Shown piece after piece: positions 17,341-25,407 of a DNA stretch of 64,000 nucleotides. The stretch is from positions 1,178,001-1,242,000 of the forward strand of contig NZ_CP109460.1 of NCBI RefSeq assembly GCF_036227565.1. The letters are read 5' to 3'. The stretch comes from Streptomyces sp. NBC_01454 (GTDB taxonomy: Bacteria > Actinomycetota > Actinomycetes > Streptomycetales > Streptomycetaceae). Below the pieces are notes generated by a model. That model worked only from the letters and a program-made list of their open reading frames with translations. It had not been told where the DNA came from and searched no databases. Position numbers and translations under genes: made by a program. Numbering within the stretch: position 1 is the stretch's first letter; each line of letters begins with the position of its first letter.

Positions 17341-17797
17341 CTTCCACCGCTGTGGCTGAGCGTCGGCGTCAGCCCGATGTCGGCGTACCCGTGCGGGAAC
17401 ACGCTTGCCAGGTAGGCGGCCTGACGGTGGATCGGGTAGCAGTGCAGCAGCACCAGGTCGCACCGGCGTCGGCGGTGGCCCGGACCAGACCGGTCAGCAG
17501 CGCCGGCTCGGCGTGGTCGAGCCGCAGGTCGGGGTCGCCGAAGCCGGTGTGGAGCTGGAGCGGAGCCGGAGCGGGCGGCCGGTGGCGACGGCGAGTGCGA
17601 TGCGATGGCGCACGCCGGTGCCGCCGCCGTCCCCGGCCGTCTCGGCGGGGCCGGTCAGGTCACCGGGCAGCCCGGTGACCACCGGATAGCTGCCGACGCC
17701 GGTGGCGCGCAGCAGCAGCCGATCACTCCGTGGCAGTGCTGGTCCACCCGCGGCGGCAGACCATCGGCCGGGCCGGCGCCCGCGAGGTTCGCGGGTA
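17341..17797 (-). pseudogene. Decayed FluG-type amidohydrolase
   Basis: Directly after the glutamine-synthetase-like gene, three reading frames on the minus strand carry successive pieces of one amidohydrolase. The first is LPPRVDQHCHGV, the N-terminal metal-site motif. After a missing segment come ATGVGSYPVVTGLPGDLTG and RHRIALAVATGRPL. A frameshift leads to LQLHTGFGDPDLRLDHAEPA. A second frameshift leads to LVLLHCYPIHRQAAYLASVF and YADIGLTPTLSHS, where similarity ends near the MFS promoter. The C-terminal third is gone. Intact relatives commonly sit next to (or are fused with) glutamine-synthetase-like enzymes, as in fungal FluG. The gene has an internal deletion, at least two frameshifts and a 3' truncation. 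Confidence 0.8.
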
Positions 17798-19198
17798 TTA
17801 CCACCGCCAGCGGGTGGCCGCGACGATCTCCTCGGGCTCGCTCTCGGCGAAGTGGGCCTCCTCCGCGCGCCGCACGGCCAGTACCGCGCCGTGCAGCACC
17901 TCCCCCATCGCCTCGTGCAGCGGGGCCGACTTCTCCAGCCGGTCGGCGGCCTCGGTGAGGGTGGCGGGCAGCCGGACGATGCCGCGCCGGGCCCGCTCGC
18001 GGACGCCGAGCACGCCCGGGTCGCCGGTCTGCGGGGCGGGCAGCTGCGTCGCCGACTCGATGCCGTGCAGTCCGGCGGCGATGACCGTGCCGACGGCGAG
18101 ATACGGGTTGGCGGCGGCGTCGAAGGTCTTCACCTCGGCGTGGCCGCCGTCCGGGTCGTCGGGGGCGCCGGTGATCAGCCGCAGCGCCGCCTCCCGGTTC
18201 TCCACTCCCCAGCACTGGTAGACGCCTGCCCAGTGGGAGGGCTGCAGCCGCAGATAGCTGGCGGGTGAGGGGCAGCCGATGGCGAGCAGCGCGGGCAGGG
18301 CGGCGACGAGGCCGCCGAGGAAGGCCACCGCGTCCGGCGCCAGGCCCCATTCGGCACCGGGGGCGCGGTGCAGGCTGGCGCCGTCGCGGTAGAGGCCGAG
18401 GTGGAGATGGCAGCCGTTGCCGACCTGGCCGGCGACGACCGACGGGGCGAACGAGGCGCGCAGCCCGTGCCGGGCGGAGACGGCGCGGACGGTCTCGCGG
18501 ACCAGCACCACGTCGTCGGCGGCCCGGACCGGATCGGCGGGGGCGGTGGTGACCTCGAACTGGCCCGGGGCGTACTCGGGGTGGAGCTGGAGGACGTCGA
18601 GGCCCTGGACACCGAGCGCCTCGGTGACGTCCCGGAGGTAGTCGGAGAGTTCGACGACGCGCGTCATGCCGTAGGCGGGGCCCGCGCAGGGGTGGTCGAG
18701 CGCCTCGTCCGCGCCCTCGGCGGCCGGGCCGTGCCCCGCCGGGGCGCGGGTGACGACCCACTCCGTTTCGAAGCCCATCCGCAGTTGCAGGCCGGCCGCG
18801 GCGGCCCGTTCCACCATCCGCCGGGCGAACTGCCGCTGGCAGGCGGGGTGCGGCCGGCCGAGCTGGTCGTAGCGGTCCACCGGCGCCCAGGCCCAGCCGG
18901 GCTGGGCGGCGAGGGTGACGACGCGGTCCAGGTCGGGGATGAGCCGCAGGTCCCCGTCGGGCCCGCCGACGTGGTCGGAGGCGGTGATGTCGTCGTACGA
19001 GGTGAAGACGTCGAAGACCGGCGACATCCCCACGCCCCGCTGGGCCGCCGCCGCGAACCGCTGCACCGGAACGGTCTTGACGCGGGCGATGCCCGCATTG
19101 TCCACCCAGGTCAGCGCGACGTTCAGCACGCCTTCCGCGGTCAGTTGCGCCGCCAGCCGGCGGGCTTCCTCGCGCTGTTCCGGTGCCCGCGATGCCAT
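17798..19198 (-). CDS. Glutamine synthetase family protein (GlnA-like ligase)
   Basis: A 466-residue protein of the glutamine synthetase fold. The start ATG lies after GAGGACGG. Visible elements are the N-terminal beta-grasp (LTWVDNAGIARVKTVP), the catalytic-domain segment GFETEWVV (metal-binding Glu), GNGCHLHLGLYRD (ammonium/ATP loop with His) and VENREAALRLI, then KTFDAAANPYLAVGTVIAAG. It belongs to the divergent GS-like group that often makes gamma-glutamyl amides of amines or polyamines (GlnA2/GlnA3/PuuA-type or FluG-type) rather than true assimilatory GS. Its probable partner amidohydrolase, directly downstream, is a wreck. It follows the second SpoIIE-type gene by 83 nt on the same strand. 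Confidence 0.85.
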   Translation of the reverse strand: MASRAPEQREEARRLAAQLTAEGVLNVALTWVDNAGIARVKTVPVQRFAAAAQRGVGMSPVFDVFTSYDDITASDHVGGPDGDLRLIPDLDRVVTLAAQPGWAWAPVDRYDQLGRPHPACQRQFARRMVERAAAAGLQLRMGFETEWVVTRAPAGHGPAAEGADEALDHPCAGPAYGMTRVVELSDYLRDVTEALGVQGLDVLQLHPEYAPGQFEVTTAPADPVRAADDVVLVRETVRAVSARHGLRASFAPSVVAGQVGNGCHLHLGLYRDGASLHRAPGAEWGLAPDAVAFLGGLVAALPALLAIGCPSPASYLRLQPSHWAGVYQCWGVENREAALRLITGAPDDPDGGHAEVKTFDAAANPYLAVGTVIAAGLHGIESATQLPAPQTGDPGVLGVRERARRGIVRLPATLTEAADRLEKSAPLHEAMGEVLHGAVLAVRRAEEAHFAESEPEEIVAATRWRW

Positions 19199-19281
19199 AG
19201 AACCGTCCTCACTCGACCGTGCCGAACCCTCGGCGCCCGCTGTGCTGACTGCCCGCCCGCCGCGGCCCGATGCCGCGCGGG

Positions 19282-21345
19282 TCAGGAGCAGTTGAACTCG
19301 CACCATACGCACTTTCCGCTGCCGCGCGGTTCCACACCCCACACATCGGCCAGGCGGTCGACGAGGAGCAGACCGCGGCCGGAGACACCGGCCTCGCCCG
19401 GTTCGCGGCGGCGCGGCAGGCTGCTGGAGTGGTCCTCGACCTCCAGCCGCAGCAGCCGCCCGACGCTGTGCGGCATACGGATGTTGACGACGGCCTCGCC
19501 GTCGGTGTGCAGCAGCGCGTTGGTGATCAGCTCATCGGCGACCAGCTCGATCTCCTCGGCCCGCTCGGCCGCGCCCCAGGCGCGCACCGCGGCCCGGATC
19601 ATGTGCCGTGCGGCCGACAGCCCGTCGGGGTCGGCGGGTGCGATGTGCTGACGGAACCGTCCGACGGTGTCGTGCTCCGGGACGCCGAGGCGGCGCAGCA
19701 GCAGCAGCGCCATGTCGTCCTCGCCGGTCCGCACGCCCGCCGACTCGCAGAGCCGGTCGGCGAGTTGCTGGACGTCCTGGGGGCCGTCGCGGACCTCGCG
19801 GGCCAACTGCCGCATCCCGACGTCGAGGTCGGTGCCGGGCCGTTCGACGATGCCGTCGGTGCACAGCAGCAGGGTGTCGCCCGGGGCGAGCTGGACGGTG
19901 GTGACGGGGTAGTCGAGCCGGCGGAATTCGGAGGCGATGCCGAGCGGCAGCCCGCCGGCCACCGGCAGTCTGCGGCACATGCCTTCGGCGTGCCGCAGCA
20001 GCGGGTCGATATGGCCGGCCCGGACGATCCGGGCCGCGCCGGTGCTCAGGTCCGCATCGACATAGGTGCAGGTCGCGAAGCGGTCGGTGTCGAGTTCGTG
20101 GAGGAAGGCGGAGGCGCGGGCCACGACGGTGGCCGGGGCGTGCCCCTCGGAGGCGTAGGCGCGCAGCACGATCCGCAGCTGGCCCATCAGCGCCGCGGCC
20201 TGGGTGTCATGGCCCTGGACGTCGCCGATGACGGCCGCGACCCGGCCGTCGGGCAGCGGGATGACGTCGTACCAGTCGCCGCCGATGTCCCGGCCCATAC
20301 GGGCGGAGCGGTAGCGGACGGCGATCTGCGCGTGGGCGACGCCGGGGATCCGGCGGGGCAGCATCGCCTGCTGGAGGCCCGCGGCGAGATCGTGCTCCTG
20401 GTCGTAGAGCATGGCGCGGGCCAGGCTCTGCGCGATGCTGCTGCCCAGCGCCAGCAGGACGCTGCGCTCCTGGTCGCGGAAGTCGCTCTCGCGCTCGAAG
20501 AACAGGCCGATCACACCGATCGGGCGGCCCTGGGCGATCAGCGGCAGATAGGCGGCCGAGTTGACGTTCAGCGGCTCGATGGCCGGCCACAGCCGCGGCC
20601 AGCCGTGCCGGAACTCCGCGCGGCTGGACACATACCGCGGGGTGAGGGTGCGGACCACCTCGCTCATCGGGAATTCGTCCCCCACCCGCGTGTATTCCAG
20701 GTCCGGTACGAAGCTGCCCGCCTTGCCCTCGGAGATCAGCCGGATACGGCCCGCCTCGACGAGACCGAGGATCACGTTCTCCGCGCCCAGCCGGCTCAGC
20801 CCCTGCTCGTCGGCGAGCACGGCGATCACGTCACCGACCGTTCGGGCATGCGCCAGGGCGGCGGTGGTGCGCTCGACGACGCTGGTGTGCCGGCGGCGTT
20901 CCTCGTCGCCGGCGACCCGCTCCGCCGCGTGGGCGTACTCGTGGCTGGCATCGCGGACCACGCCGATGATGCGGCGGGGCCGGCCGCCGCGGTCCCGGCG
21001 GATGCTGCCCTGGCTGTGGGTCCAGCGCAGTTCGCCGTCGCGCAGCCGTACCCGGAAGTAGGCGCCGTAGGAGTCGCTGCCGTCCTTGAGAGCACGGGCG
21101 ACCAGGGCGTCCAGCCGGGCCGCCTCATGGGCCGGGAGGCGGCACCGGAGGCTCTCCGGACGGTCGTCGTAGTCCGCCGGGAGCATGTCGAACACCTCGA
21201 GGGCGGGCGCATCCATGTGCATCAGCCCGCTGTCGAGGTCCCAGTCGAAGCCGCCCATGCCGTTGAGGGCCAGGGTCAGGTCCGGGTGGGCGGGCCAGTC
21301 GTCCGGCACCGACACGGTGGGCCGCTTCGCTCCCCGGTCAGCCAT
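19282..21345 (-). CDS. PAS-GAF-SpoIIE phosphatase-HATPase regulatory protein (copy 2)
   Basis: A 687-residue paralogue of the protein encoded at 10865-13000, with the same domain order: PAS-like sensor (LALNGMGGFDWDLDSGLMHMD), GAF, SpoIIE phosphatase (GGDWYDVIPLPDG, GDVQGHDTQ, LCTDGIVERPG) and HATPase (VADELITNALLHTDGE, SGRGLLLVDRLADVWG). All metal- and ATP-site motifs are intact, so both copies are probably active. The start is uncertain between the ATG at 21345 (MADRGAKRP) and one six codons earlier; neither has a strong ribosome site. It may be cotranscribed with the glutamine-synthetase-like gene. Confidence 0.88.
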   Translation of the reverse strand: MADRGAKRPTVSVPDDWPAHPDLTLALNGMGGFDWDLDSGLMHMDAPALEVFDMLPADYDDRPESLRCRLPAHEAARLDALVARALKDGSDSYGAYFRVRLRDGELRWTHSQGSIRRDRGGRPRRIIGVVRDASHEYAHAAERVAGDEERRRHTSVVERTTAALAHARTVGDVIAVLADEQGLSRLGAENVILGLVEAGRIRLISEGKAGSFVPDLEYTRVGDEFPMSEVVRTLTPRYVSSRAEFRHGWPRLWPAIEPLNVNSAAYLPLIAQGRPIGVIGLFFERESDFRDQERSVLLALGSSIAQSLARAMLYDQEHDLAAGLQQAMLPRRIPGVAHAQIAVRYRSARMGRDIGGDWYDVIPLPDGRVAAVIGDVQGHDTQAAALMGQLRIVLRAYASEGHAPATVVARASAFLHELDTDRFATCTYVDADLSTGAARIVRAGHIDPLLRHAEGMCRRLPVAGGLPLGIASEFRRLDYPVTTVQLAPGDTLLLCTDGIVERPGTDLDVGMRQLAREVRDGPQDVQQLADRLCESAGVRTGEDDMALLLLRRLGVPEHDTVGRFRQHIAPADPDGLSAARHMIRAAVRAWGAAERAEEIELVADELITNALLHTDGEAVVNIRMPHSVGRLLRLEVEDHSSSLPRRREPGEAGVSGRGLLLVDRLADVWGVEPRGSGKCVWCEFNCS

Positions 21346-21514
21346 GACGTCACTTTGCCACATTCACCCGGATTGCGGCGTATCCAGCGTATCGGCTCGA
21401 AGCCTTCCGACGCACCCTCCCGCCATACTGACTCTCGCATCAGTCACCTCCGCATCACACGCCCGGCATCCGCCGGAACAAGCTGATGAAGCCCCTAGCT
21501 CCCCCCTCGCGCCA

Positions 21515-21543
21515 TTGCGATGATCTCAACACGCTGTTACGGT
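21515..21543 (+). promoter_or_regulatory. HrdB-like promoter of the carnitine regulator gene
   Basis: TTGCGA (21515-21520), a 17-nt spacer and TACGGT (21538-21543) match vegetative -35/-10 elements. Only eight bases separate the -10 from the regulator ATG at 21552, so the message is predicted to be leaderless. Confidence 0.6.
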
Positions 21544-21551
21544 CCCGGACC

Positions 21552-22415
21552 ATGGACGACTCCCCCGGAGACCGGGTCACCGACGACAGCGGCGATGTCA
21601 CGGACCGTGTCCGCCAGGTGATCGGCCGGCTCGGTTGCAGCCATCGCGAATTCGCCCGCCGGATCGTGATGGACCCCTCGAAGCTGTCCAGGTCACTGGG
21701 CGGCACCCGGCGGTTCACCCTCGCCGAGATCGTGCGGATCGCCGATATCGGCGCGGTCGACACCGGCTGGCTGCTCGGCGCCCCGGCCCGGCCCGCGCCG
21801 GCGCCCGACCGCGAGCCGGCGGCCGTCCCCGAGGGCGGCCGGCCGCTGCAGATCGTGCGGGAGACCGTCCGGCTGATCGCCGAACACGGCTTCCACGGCG
21901 TACGGGTCGCCGATATCGCGGCTGCCTGCGGCACCAGCACCGCCGCCGTCCACTACCACTTCCCCGGCCGCGACGAGCTGCTGGAGGCCGCGGTGCGCTG
22001 GTGCATGGACGAGGACACCGAACGCCGCACCGCCGGTCTGGCCGAGGCCCCCGACGCCCACGCCGAGCTGCTGCATCTGATCGCGCTGCAGACCCCGCGC
22101 ACCGAGCAGCAGCGCCGCCAGTGGCTGGTCTGGCTCGACCTGTGGGCCCAGGCCGCCCGTTCCACCGCCGTCGGCCGGCTCCACGAGCACTACTACCGGC
22201 AGTGGCGCACCACCGTCGCCGATGTCGTCCGGCGCGGCATCGCCCAGGGCGTCTTCTGTGCCGTCGATCCGGAGTTCACCGCACTGCGGCTGACCGCTCT
22301 CATCGACGGCCTGGCCACGCAGGTGCTGGCCACCGCGCCGGACAGCACCGGCCCCGACACCATGCACACCGCCCTGCTGGCCTTCGTGGCGAGCGAACTC
22401 ACCCCCGCCGGGTGA
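21552..22415 (+). CDS. XRE-TetR fusion transcriptional regulator
   Basis: A 287-residue regulator with two DNA-binding modules. Residues about 15-80 form an XRE-like helix-turn-helix ([36 protein letters not shown], then DTGWLLGAP). Residues about 95-145 form a TetR helix-turn-helix ([40 protein letters not shown]), with a TetR ligand domain to the end. Most TetR proteins lack the first module. It precedes the carnitine genes on the same strand by 74 nt and probably represses or activates them in response to carnitine, betaine or a CoA ester. No ribosome site is seen, which agrees with the predicted leaderless promoter. Confidence 0.85.
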   Translation: MDDSPGDRVTDDSGDVTDRVRQVIGRLGCSHREFARRIVMDPSKLSRSLGGTRRFTLAEIVRIADIGAVDTGWLLGAPARPAPAPDREPAAVPEGGRPLQIVRETVRLIAEHGFHGVRVADIAAACGTSTAAVHYHFPGRDELLEAAVRWCMDEDTERRTAGLAEAPDAHAELLHLIALQTPRTEQQRRQWLVWLDLWAQAARSTAVGRLHEHYYRQWRTTVADVVRRGIAQGVFCAVDPEFTALRLTALIDGLATQVLATAPDSTGPDTMHTALLAFVASELTPAG

Positions 22416-22430
22416 GGCCCCCTTTTTTAC

Positions 22431-22454
22431 CGTCCCGCCGTCCCGCCGTCCCGC
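22431..22454. repeat. Three tandem copies of the 8-mer CGTCCCGC
   Basis: Perfect tandem copies at 22431, 22439 and 22447 in the 74-nt gap between the regulator and the first carnitine catabolic gene. A T6 tract (22423-22428) lies just before. Probable slippage repeat in the untranslated leader. Confidence 0.8.
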
Positions 22455-22489
22455 GCCCCGAGGCACCCCACCCCACCGAAGGGATCCCC

Positions 22490-23377
22490 GTGAACAACGA
22501 GGTCATCATCACCTGTGCGCTCACCGGCGCCGGTGACACCGTCCGCCGCTCCCCGTACGTCCCGGTGACGCCCGAGCAGATCGCCGCGTCGGCCGTCGAG
22601 GCGGCGTCCGCGGGCGCCGCCGTCGTGCACATCCATGTACGCGACCCCGAGACCGGCGACCCGTCCCGCGATCCGCGGCTGTACGCGGAGGTGGTCGAGC
22701 GGATCAGGGAGACCGGCACCGATGTCGTCATCAACCTCACCGCCGGCATGGGCGGTGACCTGGTGATCGACCCCGATCGGCCGCTCCGGCAGCTGCCCGG
22801 CACAGACCTGGTGAGCGGCCTGGAACGGCTGCCGCACGTCGAGGAACTGCTGCCCGACATCTGCACCCTGGACTGCGGCTCCCTCAACTTCGGGGACGGA
22901 TCCACCCTCTACGTCTCCACTCCCGACATGCTGCGGGCGGGCGCCCGGCGCATCCAGGAGCTCGGCGTACGGCCGGAGTTGGAGATCTTCGACACCGGTC
23001 AGCTGTGGTTCGCCACGCAACTGCTGGCCGAGGGGCTGCTGGACGACCCGACGGTCTTCCAGCTGTGCATGGGCATTCCGTGGGGCGCCCCGGCCGACCC
23101 CGGGGTGCTCCAGTCCATGGTGCACATGCTGCCCGAGGGCGCCCAGTGGGCGAGTTTCGCGCTCGGCCGGATGCAGCTGCCGTGGGCCGCCCAGTCCATC
23201 CTCCTCGGCGGCAACGTCCGCGTCGGCCTGGAGGACAACCTCTACCTGAGCAAGGGCGTCAAGGCCACCAACGGGCAGCTCGTCGAGCGTGCGGTACAGC
23301 TCACCGAGCTGCTCGGCGCCACGGTCGCCACCCCCGACCAGGCACGCGCCCGCCTGGGCCTGAAGCCGCGCAGCTGA
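22490..23377 (+). CDS. BKACE family beta-keto acid cleavage enzyme (probable 3-dehydrocarnitine cleavage)
   Basis: A 295-residue TIM-barrel enzyme of the BKACE family (DUF849, first known as 3-keto-5-aminohexanoate cleavage enzyme). It has the zinc-binding HxH in VVHIHVRDP (about residue 45), LTAGMGGD and the C-terminal [17 protein letters not shown]. BKACEs swap acetyl-CoA with a beta-keto acid to give acetoacetate and a new acyl-CoA. With an L-carnitine dehydrogenase next door the likely substrate is 3-dehydrocarnitine, giving betainyl-CoA. The GTG start has GAAGGGA upstream. Confidence 0.88.
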   Translation: MNNEVIITCALTGAGDTVRRSPYVPVTPEQIAASAVEAASAGAAVVHIHVRDPETGDPSRDPRLYAEVVERIRETGTDVVINLTAGMGGDLVIDPDRPLRQLPGTDLVSGLERLPHVEELLPDICTLDCGSLNFGDGSTLYVSTPDMLRAGARRIQELGVRPELEIFDTGQLWFATQLLAEGLLDDPTVFQLCMGIPWGAPADPGVLQSMVHMLPEGAQWASFALGRMQLPWAAQSILLGGNVRVGLEDNLYLSKGVKATNGQLVERAVQLTELLGATVATPDQARARLGLKPRS

Positions 23378-23430
23378 CCCCGTGCGCCCCTCTCTCCCCT
23401 CCCCCGCCTCTCCGCCTGGAGCCGCCCGCC

Positions 23431-24402
23431 ATGTCTGAGACCACCCCCGCCCCTTGCGCCCCCGAGGACGTACGCCGTGTCGCCTGTATCGGCGCCGGAG
23501 TGATCGGCGGCGGCTGGGCCGCCCACTTCCTCGCCCGCGGCTACGACGTCACCGCCTGGGACCCGGCCCCCGACGCCGAGGAGAAGCTCCGCCGTCTGGT
23601 GGCCGCCGCCTGGCCCGCGCTGGAGCAGATGGGAACGGCCGAGGGGGCGGCACCGGAGCGGCTGACCGTCGCCGGCACGCTCGCCGAGGCGGTCGCCAAC
23701 GCGGACTTCGTCCAGGAGAGCGCCCCCGAGAAGCTGGAGTTGAAGCGGTCGCTGCTGGCCGAGCTGACCGCCGCGACCCGGCCGGGCGTGGTCATCGCCT
23801 CCTCGACCTCCGGCTATCCGATGACCGATATGCAGACCGCGGCCGACGACGCCGGCCGCCTGGTCGTCGGCCACCCCTTCAATCCGCCGTACCTCATCCC
23901 GCTGGTCGAGGTCGTCGGCGGCGAACGGACCGACCGCGCGGCCGTCGACTGGGCGTCCCGCTTCTACGAGGTGGCGGGCAAGTCCGTCCTCACCATGGAC
24001 CGCGAACTGCCGGGCTTCATCGCCAACCGCCTCCAGGAGGCGCTGTGGCGCGAAGCGCTGCACATGGTCGCCAACGGCGAGGCCTCGGTCGAGGACATCG
24101 ACGCCTCGATCACCGAAGGCCCGGGGCTGCGCTGGGCGTTCATGGGCCCCTGCCTGACCTTCGCGCTGGCCGGCGGCGAGGGCGGCATGGCGCACATGCT
24201 CGATCACTTCGGCCCGTCCCTGAAGTCACCGTGGACCCGGCTGGAGGCGCCCGAGCTGGACCGCGCGCTGCGCGACGCCATGGTCGAGGGCTGCACACAG
24301 GCGGCGGGCGACCGCAGCTATGCGGACCTCGTCGCCGCACGCGACCAGGGCGTCATCGACGTCCTCCGCGCCACCGGCCGACTGGGAGGCACCGCCCGAT
24401 GA
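23431..24402 (+). CDS. lcdH: L-carnitine 3-dehydrogenase
   Basis: A 323-residue NAD-dependent dehydrogenase of the 3-hydroxyacyl-CoA dehydrogenase superfamily. The Rossmann motif is CIGAGVIGGGWAAHFLARGY (about residue 20). The catalytic segment is VVGHPFNPPYLIPLVEVVGG with its conserved His (about 150), followed by PGFIANRLQEALWREALHMV. The C-terminal GPCLTFALAGGEGGM and KSPWTRLEAP are characteristic of carnitine dehydrogenase. It oxidises L-carnitine to 3-dehydrocarnitine, which the preceding BKACE can cleave. Its stop overlaps the thioesterase start (ATGA). In some proteobacteria dehydrogenase and thioesterase are fused; here they are separate. Confidence 0.87.
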   Translation: MSETTPAPCAPEDVRRVACIGAGVIGGGWAAHFLARGYDVTAWDPAPDAEEKLRRLVAAAWPALEQMGTAEGAAPERLTVAGTLAEAVANADFVQESAPEKLELKRSLLAELTAATRPGVVIASSTSGYPMTDMQTAADDAGRLVVGHPFNPPYLIPLVEVVGGERTDRAAVDWASRFYEVAGKSVLTMDRELPGFIANRLQEALWREALHMVANGEASVEDIDASITEGPGLRWAFMGPCLTFALAGGEGGMAHMLDHFGPSLKSPWTRLEAPELDRALRDAMVEGCTQAAGDRSYADLVAARDQGVIDVLRATGRLGGTAR

Positions 24403-24884
24403 GCACCCACCCGCCGGAACACCTCCCCCCGGAACGCCTCCCGCTCTTCCGCCACAAGGTCCAGGACGACTGGATCGACTACAACGGCCACCTCAGCGAG
24501 GCCTATTACGTCCTGGTCTTCGGCTTCGCGACCGATGCGCTGATGGCGGCGGCCGGCCTCGGCCCCTCCTACCGCGAGCGCTCCGGCTGCTCCCTCTACA
24601 CGGTCGAGACACATGTCCGCTATCTCCACGAGGTGGCCCGCGACACCGAACTCACCGTCCGCACCACCGTGCTGGGGGTGGACGGCAAGAAGCTCCGCTT
24701 CCTCCACGAGATGTTCGCCGGTGAGCCGACGGGAGAACCGGTGGCCACCGGGGAGCAGTTCACCCTGCATGTCGACCGGGCCGCGGGCCGCTCGGTGCCC
24801 CTGCCGGAAGCCACCCGCACCTTCCTCACCGGCCTGGTCGCTCCCGCGCCGCCGTGGGCGGGGCACGGTATCCGAGAGGTGTGA
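24399..24884 (+). CDS. Hot-dog thioesterase (probable betainyl-CoA thioesterase)
   Basis: A 161-residue single hot-dog domain of the 4-hydroxybenzoyl-CoA thioesterase type. VQDDWIDYNGHLSEAYYVLV near residue 20 carries the catalytic Asp and the Asn-Gly-His motif, and CSLYTVETHVRYLHEV follows. It starts within the stop of the dehydrogenase (4-nt overlap), so it should be made in step with it. In the carnitine pathway the equivalent domain hydrolyses betainyl-CoA to glycine betaine, which suits the order of genes here. It is the last gene before a hairpin terminator. Confidence 0.85.
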   Translation: MSTHPPEHLPPERLPLFRHKVQDDWIDYNGHLSEAYYVLVFGFATDALMAAAGLGPSYRERSGCSLYTVETHVRYLHEVARDTELTVRTTVLGVDGKKLRFLHEMFAGEPTGEPVATGEQFTLHVDRAAGRSVPLPEATRTFLTGLVAPAPPWAGHGIREV

Positions 24885-24892
24885 GGTGCGGT

Positions 24893-24936
24893 GGGGGTCG
24901 CCGGAGCCGCGGGGGACGCCTGCTCCGGCCGCCCCC
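24893..24936 (+). terminator. Hairpin ending the carnitine operon
   Basis: The stem GGGGG-tc-GCCGGAGC pairs with GCTCCGGC-cg-CCCCC, leaving a 2-nt internal loop and a 14-nt apical loop. It begins nine bases after the thioesterase stop. Confidence 0.6.
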
Positions 24937-25042
24937 TCACCCGTATCCCGCCGCCGGATGCCGGGCGGGAGCGCCACCGCCCCTGCCCGGTGCCATCCTG
25001 GGAGGCGGGCCACACCCACCGATCCGGCAAGGAGACCCGACC

Positions 25043-25375
25043 ATGAGCACAACGCAAGGCCACCACATCGACGTCACGCAGGGCACCGAGCACGTCCGCG
25101 TCGAGATCGACGGCCGGCTGATCGCCGAGAGCAGCCGCCCGCTCCTGCTCGCGGAGACCGGCTACCCGGTGCGGTACTACTTCCCGCCCGAGGACGTACG
25201 GACCGAGCTGCTGGTGCCCTCCGACACGCACACCGTGTGCCCCTTCAAGGGCACGGCCTCCTACTGGTCGCTGCCCGGCGGCCCGGAGGACCTCGTCTGG
25301 GCCTACCCCGAGCCGCATGACCAGGTCGCCCCGATCAAGGATCATTTCTGCTTCTACGAGGTCGAGCGGGACTGA
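25043..25375 (+). CDS. DUF427 domain-containing protein
   Basis: A 110-residue protein consisting of one DUF427 domain. Typical pieces are VRVEIDGRLIAESSRPLLLAE, YPVRYYFPPEDV, the Cys-containing CPFKGTASYWS and the C-terminal IKDHFCFYEVE. DUF427 proteins are small beta-rich cytoplasmic proteins, widespread in actinobacteria and some fungi, without an established activity. The ATG is well placed after AAGGAGA. It is probably a single gene or the first of two with the DUF309 gene 32 nt downstream. Confidence 0.87.
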   Translation: MSTTQGHHIDVTQGTEHVRVEIDGRLIAESSRPLLLAETGYPVRYYFPPEDVRTELLVPSDTHTVCPFKGTASYWSLPGGPEDLVWAYPEPHDQVAPIKDHFCFYEVERD

Positions 25376-25407
25376 CACCGGCGGGCCCCACCCCGCACAA
25401 TCGAAGG

